The position numbers were made by a program, and so were the translations under genes. Under the pieces are notes generated by a model, which saw nothing but the letters and a program-made list of their open reading frames with translations, was not told where the DNA came from and made no database searches. DNA of 64,000 nt from Kibdelosporangium aridum (GTDB lineage: Bacteria > Actinomycetota > Actinomycetes > Mycobacteriales > Pseudonocardiaceae), in NCBI RefSeq assembly GCF_900176515.1, contig NZ_FWXV01000020.1, positions 35,311 to 99,310 of the forward strand, written 5' to 3'. This document shows positions 1 to 8,289 of the stretch, in pieces (the first letter of the stretch is position 1; each line of letters opens with the position of its first letter).

Positions 1-305
1 TCGACGACGGCGGCATCGGGGCAGGCCTCGTTCCTGCGCAATACTTGTCCCTGACATTGATCGGAATCGTCCTGGGGGCGGTCGGCTGGACCGTGGTTTC
101 CCGCTATGCCCCACGGGCACTACGCGTGGTCGTTCCGGTCGTGCTGGTCCTCACCTGGATCCCGGATGTGCTTCTGCTGAACAGTGGCGCGACGGCCGGA
201 AACGTCGTCGGCCTCATGCTCATGCACGTGGTCGTAGCGATCGCCGTCGTAGCCGCCTTCCGCGGCGGCACACGCCGTCAGGAAGAGGCGTCCTCGCCGC
301 TGTAG
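1..305 (+). CDS. DUF6069-like integral membrane protein, 5' end outside the window
   Basis: The frame is already open at the left edge and ends at TAG 303-305, so the true start lies upstream. A TTG at 45 is only an internal candidate. The visible part holds about three hydrophobic segments separated by short loops, with a WIPD motif between the second and third and a charged, Gly/Arg-rich C-terminus. This pattern matches the C-terminal half of actinobacterial DUF6069 family four-helix proteins, whose function is not known. The family call rests on pattern memory only. Nothing downstream suggests an operon. Confidence 0.55.
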   Translation, partial: DDGGIGAGLVPAQYLSLTLIGIVLGAVGWTVVSRYAPRALRVVVPVVLVLTWIPDVLLLNSGATAGNVVGLMLMHVVVAIAVVAAFRGGTRRQEEASSPL

Positions 306-817
306 GCAGAGCTATCGACGTCCTTGAGCATGCCGTACAGCGGTGCCCAGGCGGAGGGTGCCAGAGGGACGATGACGGTGGCGTCGTTGGACAGCTGGCC
401 GAGCGGGAAACGCAGCAGAACCGATCGGTGGCCGGGACGGCGGTATCCAGGAGTGCCTGGACACCAAGTACATCGCACTGTGAGTTGCCCCTTGGGGAGA
501 CATCGAAGCTCCACCGTCTTGGTGACGCGGCAGGCGAGCGCGTCTTACCTGCCGTTCCTCGTGGTGATCCACTTGCCGACGGGCACCGGCTCGTTCCCCG
601 CGAGTCGCGGGAGGGTAACGCGGGACACTGCGACGGTGATGGCGGCAGACACGTGACAACCGCGGGCCCAGAACCGTTCGTGCGCAGTGCGACGTAGTCC
701 CGGCCTGGGAACGACCGCCAGTCGAGTCGAGATCCACGAGCAGTCCGGATGGTCGACCATCACGGTTGCCCATCGCTGGGCGGCGGAGGAAAACCAGCGA
801 TAGGTGGTGGGACTGGA
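306..817. other. No supportable gene
   Basis: Open frames exist on both strands, but none shows a recognisable family, a convincing ribosome-binding site or a natural protein composition. The stretch separates the truncated membrane gene from the convergent secreted protein. It may contain decayed coding sequence. Confidence 0.5.
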
Positions 818-1591
818 TCAGAGCGCGACGTCAGCGAGCGTGGTGCCAAGACGGGCGCGGTTGAGGAAGGCGACGCTGGTACCGCTGTTGCTACCGGAGC
901 GGTAGACGCCCCACTTGTGGTTGATGTGGCTGCCCCACAACGTCGGGCAGGGATAGCGGGTCTGGCCGTTGCTGAACCTCTGCTGGACACCGTTCCACCA
1001 GAACTCCACCCAGCCGTCGCCGCCTCGAGACACTCGCATCCCGACCACGATCCGGTTCCACTGGTTCACCGGGAACCTGGTCGACCAGATGTGCCTGGTC
1101 GCGCCCGCCGGTGCGGTGAGCTGAAAGTGCAGCATGCCGTCGCCTACCGTGCGCAGCACGAACGGGCCGGACTTCGCCTGCCCACCGCTCGCTCCAGAGA
1201 TGTGCAGCTGATACACGGCGATCCACGCGTTGTTCGGGTTGACGTTCCACAATGCCCGCCAGCCCATGTAGAGGGTGCGTCCCTCGTATGCCGAGTTCAG
1301 GCGTAGTACTGAACCGTCGGGATTGCGCAATCCTCTGCTCTCGCAACGCTCCTTGCCGTTGGACCAGTCCTGGGTCTGGTACCGGAAACACCGGCCGAAG
1401 GTGCCCTGCGGGTCATTCGCCACCGTTATCGAGCCCGGATCCCGCTCGAGGCCGTCGAACACGCTGGTTCCCCTGGCGGGGTCGCCATCCCAGATGACCG
1501 ACTGCGGGGTCACGTCCGCCACGGCAGGCGTCGCGCCCAATAGTGGTACTGCGGCTGTCCCCAGCAGCACGCGTCGTCGTTTGATACCCAT
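818..1591 (-). CDS. Secreted jelly-roll polysaccharide lyase-like protein (heparin lyase I superfamily)
   Basis: This 257-residue protein begins MGIKRRRVLLGTAAVPLLG, a twin-arginine-like export signal ending in an Ala-rich cleavage zone near residue 25, so it is probably extracellular. The rest resembles actinobacterial heparin-lyase-I-type jelly-roll proteins. It has a stretch rich in Trp and Tyr (YMGWRALWN), a QLH segment, the phrase WSTRFPVNQWNRIVVGMRVS typical of the beta-sandwich core, and a FWWNG strand. Family members cleave uronic-acid-containing polysaccharides, but no substrate can be assigned here. It is a single gene, with the hydrolase gene further upstream on the same strand. 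Confidence 0.6.
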   Translation of the reverse strand: MGIKRRRVLLGTAAVPLLGATPAVADVTPQSVIWDGDPARGTSVFDGLERDPGSITVANDPQGTFGRCFRYQTQDWSNGKERCESRGLRNPDGSVLRLNSAYEGRTLYMGWRALWNVNPNNAWIAVYQLHISGASGGQAKSGPFVLRTVGDGMLHFQLTAPAGATRHIWSTRFPVNQWNRIVVGMRVSRGGDGWVEFWWNGVQQRFSNGQTRYPCPTLWGSHINHKWGVYRSGSNSGTSVAFLNRARLGTTLADVAL

Positions 1592-1739
1592 CGAATCTCT
1601 CCCAAAGTAGGCAGATATCCGATGTATCGTACGAAATTCACGGTTGCGGTGGTTGAAATGTGTCAGTAGCCGGAAAAGAGCGGATGTATGTCCGTTCGCG
1701 CGAGCAGCGGGGCGTCAACAACCTCATGACCCGCGACAG

Positions 1740-2621
1740 CTAGTCCAGGAATGCCTTGGTTTCGGCGAGAATCTCGGCAAAGGAGCCGACACCGAGGGAC
1801 AGATGCCCTTCGCCCGGCAATAGGTGTGGACGGACATCCGGGAGGTGTTCGGCCAGGAACGCGCCGTGCCGCGGGGCAACCATTCGATCCTCGGACCCAT
1901 GCCACACCGCGACCGGGCGCTGGACATCGGCGAGTGCGAAACCCCACGGCCGGACGAACGCGAGGAAGTCGTCGACCCAGCCGTCGATGCCGACGCGGGT
2001 CGCCTCCTTGAAGCTCGCAGCGATGTAGTCGGCGTAGCCTCCGGTGAGAACGGCGCGATCGGGGGCGTCCACGAGACTGCCGAGCATGCCGGCCACCCCG
2101 GCGCCGTCGAGCGTGGCGATCTGGTCCGCGAACGGTTTGATGAACTCACGCAACGAGTTCTCTCCGGCACCGGCCGCGTCGAACTGGGCGACATTGGTCT
2201 GGTCCATACCATCGGTCCAGTCGAGCCCGGCGGTGACGAACTCGGTCCGCGGGGCGAGCCCGCCTACAGTCACGGCCCCCGCGCACCGGCTGGGCAGCAG
2301 TGCCGCGCAAGCCAGCGCGTGCGGGCCACCACCGGACAGACCGGCTGTCACGAACTCGCCGGCTCCCAGCGCGTCCAGTACCGTTGCGGAATCTACCGCG
2401 GCATCGGCCACTGTGCGCCCCGGCGACCGGTCAGAGCCGCCGTTACCTGGCCGTGTGTAGGAGATCCACCGGAATCCGGCTGCCTTCGCCGCCGCGACAA
2501 GGGGCGCGTAGTACTCGGCAGCGCCCGGGGTTCCGTGGTGGAACAGCAGTGCGGGCGCATGTTCCGGCCCTTCCGCGAAGACATCGAGACGCCTGCTGTC
2601 GGACGCCTGGACTGTGCTCAC
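1740..2621 (-). CDS. Alpha/beta-fold hydrolase
   Basis: This 293-residue protein has the full alpha/beta hydrolase layout: an oxyanion-side HHGTPG near residue 28, the nucleophile elbow GLSGGG with Ser96, a late acid in HGSEDRMV and a late His in GEGHLS. There is no signal peptide, so it should be cytoplasmic. The start is GTG at 2621, giving MSTVQASDSRRLDVF, with no alternative in-frame ATG nearby. The substrate is unknown. The closest general groups are esterases, lipases and epoxide-hydrolase-like enzymes. It stands alone, about 150 bases from the lyase-like gene downstream. Confidence 0.85.
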   Translation of the reverse strand: MSTVQASDSRRLDVFAEGPEHAPALLFHHGTPGAAEYYAPLVAAAKAAGFRWISYTRPGNGGSDRSPGRTVADAAVDSATVLDALGAGEFVTAGLSGGGPHALACAALLPSRCAGAVTVGGLAPRTEFVTAGLDWTDGMDQTNVAQFDAAGAGENSLREFIKPFADQIATLDGAGVAGMLGSLVDAPDRAVLTGGYADYIAASFKEATRVGIDGWVDDFLAFVRPWGFALADVQRPVAVWHGSEDRMVAPRHGAFLAEHLPDVRPHLLPGEGHLSLGVGSFAEILAETKAFLD

Positions 2622-3034
2622 TCGTCATCCTCCGTCGTAGCCGTGGACACGAAAGCCATGCTATGGGCCTGAGGGCCTACAACAAGTCACCCTCAACGTG
2701 TTGCCACGTCGTCAATCTAGCCGGCCAGCCGGTGCGAGCCGCGGACGTCCGAGACAGTGGATCTGTTGTCCCTCAAGCACATCCGGTATGTTCAGCGGAA
2801 TGATCCTGTCCAAACTGGTGGACCTGTACGCGTCTGGCAAGAGTTGGCCATCTTCGTGGGAGTAGGTGTTCGGTTTCGCTGTGTCGTCTTTCGCTTGACA
2901 TCCACAGAGACTGTTTCTCCTGGTTCAGTGCACACTGGCATTGGCGCGAGTCCGCCATTTCGTTGTTTCGGGCATCGGCGCGCTGGCATGCAGGTTGCCC
3001 TGCGTTTCCTGGAATCGAGGAGATGCCGTGATCA
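2622..3034. other. No supportable gene
   Basis: This 413-base intergenic stretch lies between the divergent hydrolase and the protease remnant. It is less GC-rich than its neighbours. Open frames are short and show no recognisable motif. Confidence 0.5.
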
Positions 3035-3283
3035 TTGGTAGACCCATGCCGCTACGCCGACGCCGTCGACGCCATCGCTGACAGCTACCTGATCCAACTG
3101 CGCGACAAGGCGTTTCCGGCCGCCTCCCGGCAAGGCACGGCTCTGGCCGAGCGTCACGGCGCCGAGGTGACCCGTGTGTTCCAGCACGCCGTGAACGGGT
3201 TCGCGGCCAGGATGACCCGAACCGTGGACGGCCCGGGCCAGGCGGGCCTGGCTCCGGGCACCTCGGCGGATCAGATCAGCTGA
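3035..3283 (+). pseudogene. Remnant of a subtilisin-family (S8) protease propeptide
   Basis: The encoded 82 residues include AVDAIADSYLIQLRDKAF, a gap, then a segment ending HAVNGFAARM. This is the inhibitor I9 propeptide pattern of secreted S8 proteases, where a propeptide of about 70 residues precedes the catalytic domain. No signal peptide and no catalytic domain are present. The frame reads from a TTG at 3035 and stops at 3283, running 8 bases into the 3' end of the convergent GH36 gene. I read it as a surviving propeptide fragment left by deletion rather than a working inhibitor. A free I9-like inhibitor is the alternative. Confidence 0.6.
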
Positions 3284-5348
3284 TCGGCTCCGCCACGATG
3301 ATCTGGAACTGCTCGAAGGTCACCTTCACGGTGTTGTGCTGGGCGTCGACGGTGCCGAGCGAGACACCGTTGAACGGGTCCGTGAGGCGGTACCGGCTGC
3401 GGCCCAGGCCGCGCAGTTCGACCTTGCCGTGCCACCGGTCGGCGTAGAAGGCGTAGTGCAGAGTCTTGTCCTTGGCGACGACATGCGCCTCGGGCTTGTC
3501 GAAACCGATGTCGTACAGCTCGCCCCGGTACTCGCCGGTGGACAGCATGTTCTTCTTGTACAGGCCTACCCATTTGCGCCAGAAGACCTCCTTCTCCGGG
3601 GTGAGCACGTACGGATCGTTCGGAGAGGCCTGCGGGTAGGTGAACTTGGTCGACAGCACCGCTCCCACGCCGTAACTGGACGCGAAGTCGTCGCCGCCGT
3701 CGCTCAGTTCCACGTGGTCGCCCGCGTAGCTGCTGCCCGAACCCATCATCGCTTTCATCGTCTTGCCCTTGGTGCGAACCTGGTAGGACGACAGCGGGTC
3801 CGAGGCCGGGTACTGGTCGACGTAGGGCAGGTTGTGGAAGGCGAAGGCCGTGCCGCAGGGGCAGAGCTCGACGACGGCGTCGCGGTTCGCCTTATGCACC
3901 GCGTCGTACACCCGCTTCCAGAACCGCGCCACGCCTTCGGTCGACTCCTCGGGGCGGGCGTGGCCGTGCGCCGGATTGTGGCACGGGATGACGGCGTTGA
4001 GGTGCTGGCCGTCGATCTTGAGCCCTTCATAGCCCCAGTCGCGGATGAACTTCCTCGCCTGCGCGACGAAGTAGTCCACAGTGGGCTCGTACGCCGGGCA
4101 CAAGGTGAAGGCGTCCCACCAGGTGACCACCTGCTTGTTGCCGTCACGGTCCAACAGCAGCATGTCGGGGCGTTGCCTGAACAGGTTGCTGTCGGGGTCG
4201 GCCGCGAGCGGGGCCCACCACAGACGCGGCCGCAGTCCCGCGTCCCGGATCTGCTTGGTGAAGGCTCGCATGTCCGCTTCACCGCGCGGGAACTTCTGCG
4301 TATTGATGTCCCAGTCGCCCTCGTTGGTCTGCCAGCCGTCGTCGAGCACAGCCCACTTGAGACCGACATCGGCCACCTTCGGGAGCGTCCCGACGATCTG
4401 CTCGACGGTGAAACCACGTTCGTAACCCCAGGCGCACCAGATGGGCTCAACTGCGGCACTGGGCGTCTCGGGTGCGCGTTGACCGATGTCGCCCATGTAT
4501 TGCCGATAGCGTTGCAGCGGCACGAAATGGTCGCGCGGGTGTGCCGTCAGGAACGTGGTGTCGGTGGTCAGCTGCTTGCCCGGTTGCAGGGCACGGGGCG
4601 TGTCGCCTTCGATGGCGATGCTCGCGCCGCCGCCCGTTCTGCGCACGGGCATGCGCAGGATCCTGGCCACGGGTTCGACGTGTCCGATGGACAGGCCCGC
4701 GTCGCGGCGCCAGACAGTCGCCAGCGGAGTACCGCCGCCGTAGTCGGAGGACACCATCCCGAGCGAGTTCTCCTGGGCGAACCCGTCCGTCATCTGCTGC
4801 ACCCAGTCGCGGCGGTCCTCGTGCGTGGTACCGGAGAAGGTGTAGAACCCGCCCGGTGCGTCCAGGAGTTCGTGGGCACCGTTGCGCCACCCGGTCACGT
4901 TCAGCACGGCGCCGGACAGGTTGGTGTAGGTCACCGTCATCACGACCATCCCCGCGAGGCGCTCGAAGGAGGTCAGCTCGACCGTCTTCCGTACGCCTTC
5001 AGCGGAGTCGCCCTGGATCGTCACCTGGATCCCCGCTCCGTGCCGGGGGTGCCACGTCTTGCGAGTCTGGTGGCTGCGGTAAGCGAACGCGTCGATCGTC
5101 CTGTTGCCCAGTAACAGAGCTTCTCCAGCGTCGAAGCGCGTGACGTTGGCGCCCTTCAAAGCCACTCGGCTACGCAGCTTGTCGTCGAACTCCACAGTGA
5201 TGGAGGTGTCGCCGACCCCCACGAGGTCGGGTCCACGGTTCGGTGCGGCGGCTGCTGATCCGGCGCCGCCGGCCAGAACGGGAAACGCGGCCGCGCCTGC
5301 ACCTCCCAGCGCCACCTTCAGCACAGTTCGCCGCTTCATGTTGGCCAT
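3276..5348 (-). CDS. Tat-exported GH36 alpha-galactosidase-type glycosidase
   Basis: This 690-residue protein starts MANMKRRTVLKVALGGAG, a signal with an Ala-rich end near residue 35. A beta-sandwich N-terminal half (about 45-295) is followed by a GH36-type barrel: WCAWGYERGF near 304, LDDGW at 335-339 and the KID motif at 444-446, whose Asp446 is the expected nucleophile. A candidate acid/base is Asp517. Length fits the family. GH36 members release alpha-galactose or alpha-N-acetylgalactosamine. The neighbouring amino-sugar-type genes make the second plausible, but this is inference. The gene diverges from a GntR regulator over a 154-base gap carrying operator-like sequence. Confidence 0.85.
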   Translation of the reverse strand: MANMKRRTVLKVALGGAGAAAFPVLAGGAGSAAAAPNRGPDLVGVGDTSITVEFDDKLRSRVALKGANVTRFDAGEALLLGNRTIDAFAYRSHQTRKTWHPRHGAGIQVTIQGDSAEGVRKTVELTSFERLAGMVVMTVTYTNLSGAVLNVTGWRNGAHELLDAPGGFYTFSGTTHEDRRDWVQQMTDGFAQENSLGMVSSDYGGGTPLATVWRRDAGLSIGHVEPVARILRMPVRRTGGGASIAIEGDTPRALQPGKQLTTDTTFLTAHPRDHFVPLQRYRQYMGDIGQRAPETPSAAVEPIWCAWGYERGFTVEQIVGTLPKVADVGLKWAVLDDGWQTNEGDWDINTQKFPRGEADMRAFTKQIRDAGLRPRLWWAPLAADPDSNLFRQRPDMLLLDRDGNKQVVTWWDAFTLCPAYEPTVDYFVAQARKFIRDWGYEGLKIDGQHLNAVIPCHNPAHGHARPEESTEGVARFWKRVYDAVHKANRDAVVELCPCGTAFAFHNLPYVDQYPASDPLSSYQVRTKGKTMKAMMGSGSSYAGDHVELSDGGDDFASSYGVGAVLSTKFTYPQASPNDPYVLTPEKEVFWRKWVGLYKKNMLSTGEYRGELYDIGFDKPEAHVVAKDKTLHYAFYADRWHGKVELRGLGRSRYRLTDPFNGVSLGTVDAQHNTVKVTFEQFQIIVAEPIS

Positions 5349-5414
5349 GTCGAACTCCCCTTCGTTGTCAGGTGCGTGTCCGACAGCGAGTCGGCGGTCT
5401 ACCCGGCGAACGTA

Positions 5415-5505
5415 AGTGGTCTAAAAATGGCTTGTCAATGGGTTGTATCGGTATGCTCCGGTCGTCCGATTTGGGGCCAAAAAGGACCGGTATCGTTCTG
5501 GTATG
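5415..5505. promoter_or_regulatory. Operator region between GH36 gene and first GntR regulator
   Basis: The sequence CCGGTATCGTTCTGGTATG at 5487-5505 runs into the ATG of the regulator and contains two direct YGGTA half-sites. A close copy overlaps the start of the second GntR gene. A second element, AGTGGTCTA at 5415-5423, equals the left half of DasR-type sites known from streptomycetes. HutC/DasR-type regulators bind such sequences. Binding here is inferred from position and duplication, not shown. Confidence 0.5.
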
Positions 5506-6291
5506 CCCGTTGTGAAGACGCCGCTGCCCCGTGGCCTGTTGGCGGACGACGCGTTGCCGCTGTACGAGCGCACCGCCGCGCAGCTGCTGGACGATCTGCG
5601 TGCCACCGCGGCGTGCGCGGGCGACCGACTGCCCTCCGAGCGAGCGCTGGCGACCCGATACGGCGTGTCACGCGTGACTCTGCGAGCCGCTCTCGCTGAA
5701 CTGGAGGCGCGAGGCATCGTGCGGCCCACGTCGTCGCGCGGGTGGTTCGTCGCCGAGCTTGACCAGTCGGCCGAACCTGCGGCGGCGTCTGTGGCGACAG
5801 CGCCTCAGGTCCAGGGCTTCGCCGACTACGCCGAGGTCAACGGCCTGACGGCGAGCAGCCGGGTACTGTCCGCCACGGTTCGCCCGGCGACGGTGCCCGA
5901 GTCCGAACACCTCCGCATCGCGCCCGGCGCCGACCTCTTCGACCTCCACCGGTTGCGCTTCCTCGACGACCTGGTGGTCGTGCTCGAGCACAACCGCCTC
6001 CCGTTGACGGTCTGCCCTGCTCTGGCGGACACCGACTTCAACAACGCCTCGCTGTACGCCACCCTGCGCGCGGCGGACCCACCACAGCTGCCGCGCGTCG
6101 CCGACTACTCGGTCGAGGCCCGACACCCGACGCCACGGGAGATGGAGCTGCTCGAGACCGGCGACACCATGCCGATGCTCGTCGCGACCCAGCTGACCTT
6201 CAACCAGGACGACCGCCCGATCGAACTGACCGTCCAGGTCTACCGGGGCGACCGTTACCGCTTCCGGGCCTCCATCACCAACCGGACCTGA
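5503..6291 (+). CDS. GntR family (HutC/UTRA) transcriptional regulator 1
   Basis: This 262-residue regulator has a winged-helix domain (about 15-85) with LPLYERTAAQLLDDLR, LPSERALA and YGVSRVTLRAAL, followed by a UTRA effector domain (about 105-260) containing LEHNRLPL and a YRGDRYRF end. UTRA domains usually bind phosphorylated sugars. The ATG at 5503 was chosen over a TTG at 5443 because the GntR domain begins just after it. It is clearly paralogous to the convergent regulator at 6350-7126. It likely represses itself and the divergent GH36 gene. Confidence 0.88.
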   Translation: MPVVKTPLPRGLLADDALPLYERTAAQLLDDLRATAACAGDRLPSERALATRYGVSRVTLRAALAELEARGIVRPTSSRGWFVAELDQSAEPAAASVATAPQVQGFADYAEVNGLTASSRVLSATVRPATVPESEHLRIAPGADLFDLHRLRFLDDLVVVLEHNRLPLTVCPALADTDFNNASLYATLRAADPPQLPRVADYSVEARHPTPREMELLETGDTMPMLVATQLTFNQDDRPIELTVQVYRGDRYRFRASITNRT

Positions 6292-6315
6292 TCTTGGGCG
6301 TGGTCTCCCTTTGCG

Positions 6316-6354
6316 CCTAGGTCGTGTCACGAGGACTTTGAGACACGGCCTAGG
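6316..6354. terminator. Bidirectional terminator between the two GntR genes
   Basis: CCTAGGTCGTGTC and GACACGGCCTAGG form a 13-bp stem with a single G-T wobble and a 13-base loop. The hairpin lies between the convergent regulators and includes the stop codon of the minus-strand one. There is no U-tract, as is common in actinomycetes. Confidence 0.75.
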
Positions 6355-7126
6355 TGATGGCGGCGCGGAACTGGTATCGGTCGCCCCGGTACGCCTGGTC
6401 GGTGAGTTCCAATGGGTGGCCGTGCTGGCTGTAGGTCAGCTGTCGTGCCATCAAGACTGGGACAGACGTGCCCGCCAACTCCAGCAGGCGGCCCTCCTCG
6501 CGGTTGGGAGGCCGGGCTTCCACGGCGTACTCCGCGTGCCGCGGGATCTGGGGAGGATCGGCGGTCAGCAGCGTGGCGTACAGCGACGCGTGGGTGAAGT
6601 CCGTGTCGACGAGGACCGGGCACAGGGCGAGCGGTAGCCGGTTGTGTTCGAGGGCGACGACCATGCCGTTGAGGGAGCGGAGCCGCCGCATCTCGAAGAG
6701 GCTGTCGCCCGGGGTGATCCGCAGGCGTTGTGCCTCCCGGACAGTGCAGGGGCGGACACGGGACAACAGCACCCGGGTGCTGAGCGGGATGCGGTGTTTG
6801 CGGGCGTAGTCCGCGAATCCCTCGACGTGTGCGGTCGCGGTCGCGGCGGTCACCTCGCCGGCGACGAACCAGCCGCGGGCGGGCGCGGCCTGGACTGCGC
6901 CGTGCTCGGCGAGCAGTCCCAGCGCAGAGCGCATGGTCACCCGGGAGACGTGGTAGCGCTCGGCGAGGATCCGTTCGGACGGGAGACGGTCGCTGCTGCG
7001 CGCTCCGCTTGCCCGCAGGTCTTCCCACAACTGGCCCGCGACTCGCTCGTACAAGGGAACCGACTCCGGACCGAAGGCGCCGCGGGGGAGTGCCAGCGGC
7101 CGTAATCCGTGGTCGGAGCCTTGCAT
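6350..7126 (-). CDS. GntR family (HutC/UTRA) transcriptional regulator 2
   Basis: This 258-residue paralogue of regulator 1 keeps the same order: VPLYERVAGQLWEDLR, LPSERILAERYHVSRVTMR, then a UTRA domain with LEHNRLPLALCPVLVDTDF and the end YRGDRYQFRAAIT. The two proteins match in motif spacing throughout, indicating duplication and inversion. It is divergent from the agaS-type operon over 62 bases and is the obvious candidate to control it. Its ATG sits inside the operator-like repeat, which suggests autoregulation and possibly leaderless transcription. Confidence 0.88.
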   Translation of the reverse strand: MQGSDHGLRPLALPRGAFGPESVPLYERVAGQLWEDLRASGARSSDRLPSERILAERYHVSRVTMRSALGLLAEHGAVQAAPARGWFVAGEVTAATATAHVEGFADYARKHRIPLSTRVLLSRVRPCTVREAQRLRITPGDSLFEMRRLRSLNGMVVALEHNRLPLALCPVLVDTDFTHASLYATLLTADPPQIPRHAEYAVEARPPNREEGRLLELAGTSVPVLMARQLTYSQHGHPLELTDQAYRGDRYQFRAAIT

Positions 7127-7144
7127 ACCAGTATCGTACCAGTA
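7124..7144. promoter_or_regulatory. Operator-like repeat overlapping GntR-2 start codon
   Basis: On the regulator's coding strand the sequence is CTGGTACGATACTGGTATG, two CTGGTA direct repeats ending in the ATG. It matches 14 of 19 positions of the element at the start of GntR-1. The location between GntR-2 and the sugar operon supports control of both. Confidence 0.55.
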
Positions 7145-7188
7145 GTAGTTTCATTGCAGACCAGTCTGGCCGTCCTTACTTTCTCCGC

Positions 7189-8289
7189 ATGACCGAGGAC
7201 CTGTGGACCGCACGGGAAATCGCCCAACAGCCAGACGTGTGGCGCGCGCTCGCCGGCTCCCTGGGCGCCGATCAGGGACGGATCGACGCGTTTCTCGCGC
7301 CACTGTTGGCGCGTAACGACTTGCGGATCGTGCTCACCGGCGCTGGCACGTCAGCGTTCGCCGGGCAAATCCTCGCTCCCGGGCTGACGCGGGCGCTACG
7401 CCGTCGTGTGGACGCGGTGGCCACCACAGATCTGGTGAGCAACCCGCGTGAGCACCTGGCCGAGGACTACCCGACACTGTTGGTCTCCTTCGCCCGTTCC
7501 GGGGACAGCCCTGAGTCGCTCGCCGCGGTCCAGCTCGCCGACGAGGTGTTGACCGACTGCTGGCACCTGATCCTCACTTGCAACCCGGACGGACGGTTGT
7601 ACCGAACCACGAGCGGCAGCCGCAGCCTCGCGCTTCTGATGCCCGAAGGCACCAACGACCGCGGATTCGCCATGACCTCCAGCGTCACCAGCATGATGCT
7701 GGCCGCGCTGACTGTGCTGGGTGGACGCCACGACATCGCGCTGCTCGCCGACGTCGCAGCAGCCGCGCTGCCGGACCTGGCCAAGCGGGCACGAGAACTG
7801 GCCGAGGACCATGCGGACCGGTTCGTCTACCTCGGCAGCGGCCTGCTGACCGGAGTGGCCCGCGAGTCCGCGCTCAAACTGCTCGAGCTGACCGCCGGCG
7901 GCGTCGTGAGCTACTTCGACTCGCCGCTGGGATTCCGGCACGGCCCCAAGTCGGTGCTCACCGCCACCACGGTGGTGGTCGTGTACCTGTCCAACGACCC
8001 CTACACGCGCCGCTACGACCTCGACATCGTGCACGAGCTCCGCTCAGCTCTGCCCGACGGGCAGCTGATCACCGTGGGATGCCGCGACGACGCGGAAGAG
8101 GAGACTTGGTCGTTCCCAGGACTCGGCCACCTGCCTGATGTCGCCGTCGCACCGGTACTCCTGCTGGCCGCCCAGCACATCGCCCTGGCAACGTCACGTG
8201 CACTGGGGCTCAGTCCCGACAATCCTTTCCCGGCCCGCGAGGTGAACCGAGTCGTGGAGGGAGTCACCATCCATGCGCTCGACCAGTGA
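7189..8289 (+). CDS. agaS: SIS-domain sugar isomerase/deaminase, AgaS type
   Basis: This 366-residue cytoplasmic enzyme carries two SIS domains. The first has VLTGAGTSAF and SFARSGDSPES. The second has YLGSGLLTGVARESALKL and GFRHGPKS, the signature that separates AgaS from GlmS. AgaS proteins convert galactosamine-6-phosphate or related aldose/ketose phosphates and release ammonia when the substrate is an amino sugar. I start it at the ATG 7189, 62 bases after the divergent regulator. A longer open frame upstream merely crosses that regulator antisense. No strong ribosome site is visible. The stop overlaps the kinase start by 17 bases, so the two are translationally coupled. Confidence 0.85.
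   Translation: MTEDLWTAREIAQQPDVWRALAGSLGADQGRIDAFLAPLLARNDLRIVLTGAGTSAFAGQILAPGLTRALRRRVDAVATTDLVSNPREHLAEDYPTLLVSFARSGDSPESLAAVQLADEVLTDCWHLILTCNPDGRLYRTTSGSRSLALLMPEGTNDRGFAMTSSVTSMMLAALTVLGGRHDIALLADVAAAALPDLAKRARELAEDHADRFVYLGSGLLTGVARESALKLLELTAGGVVSYFDSPLGFRHGPKSVLTATTVVVVYLSNDPYTRRYDLDIVHELRSALPDGQLITVGCRDDAEEETWSFPGLGHLPDVAVAPVLLLAAQHIALATSRALGLSPDNPFPAREVNRVVEGVTIHALDQ

Noticed and set aside
3044..3064. 16-base match ATGCCGCTACGCCGAC between 3046 and 18372, considered as a mobile-element end
   Set aside because: It is short, not at the mapped end of the insertion sequence, and can occur by chance in GC-rich DNA of this length.
3336..5114. 592-codon plus-strand open frame opposite the GH36 gene
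   Set aside because: It lies wholly antisense to a well-supported glycosidase and has the Val/Arg-rich composition of a mirror frame in GC-rich DNA.
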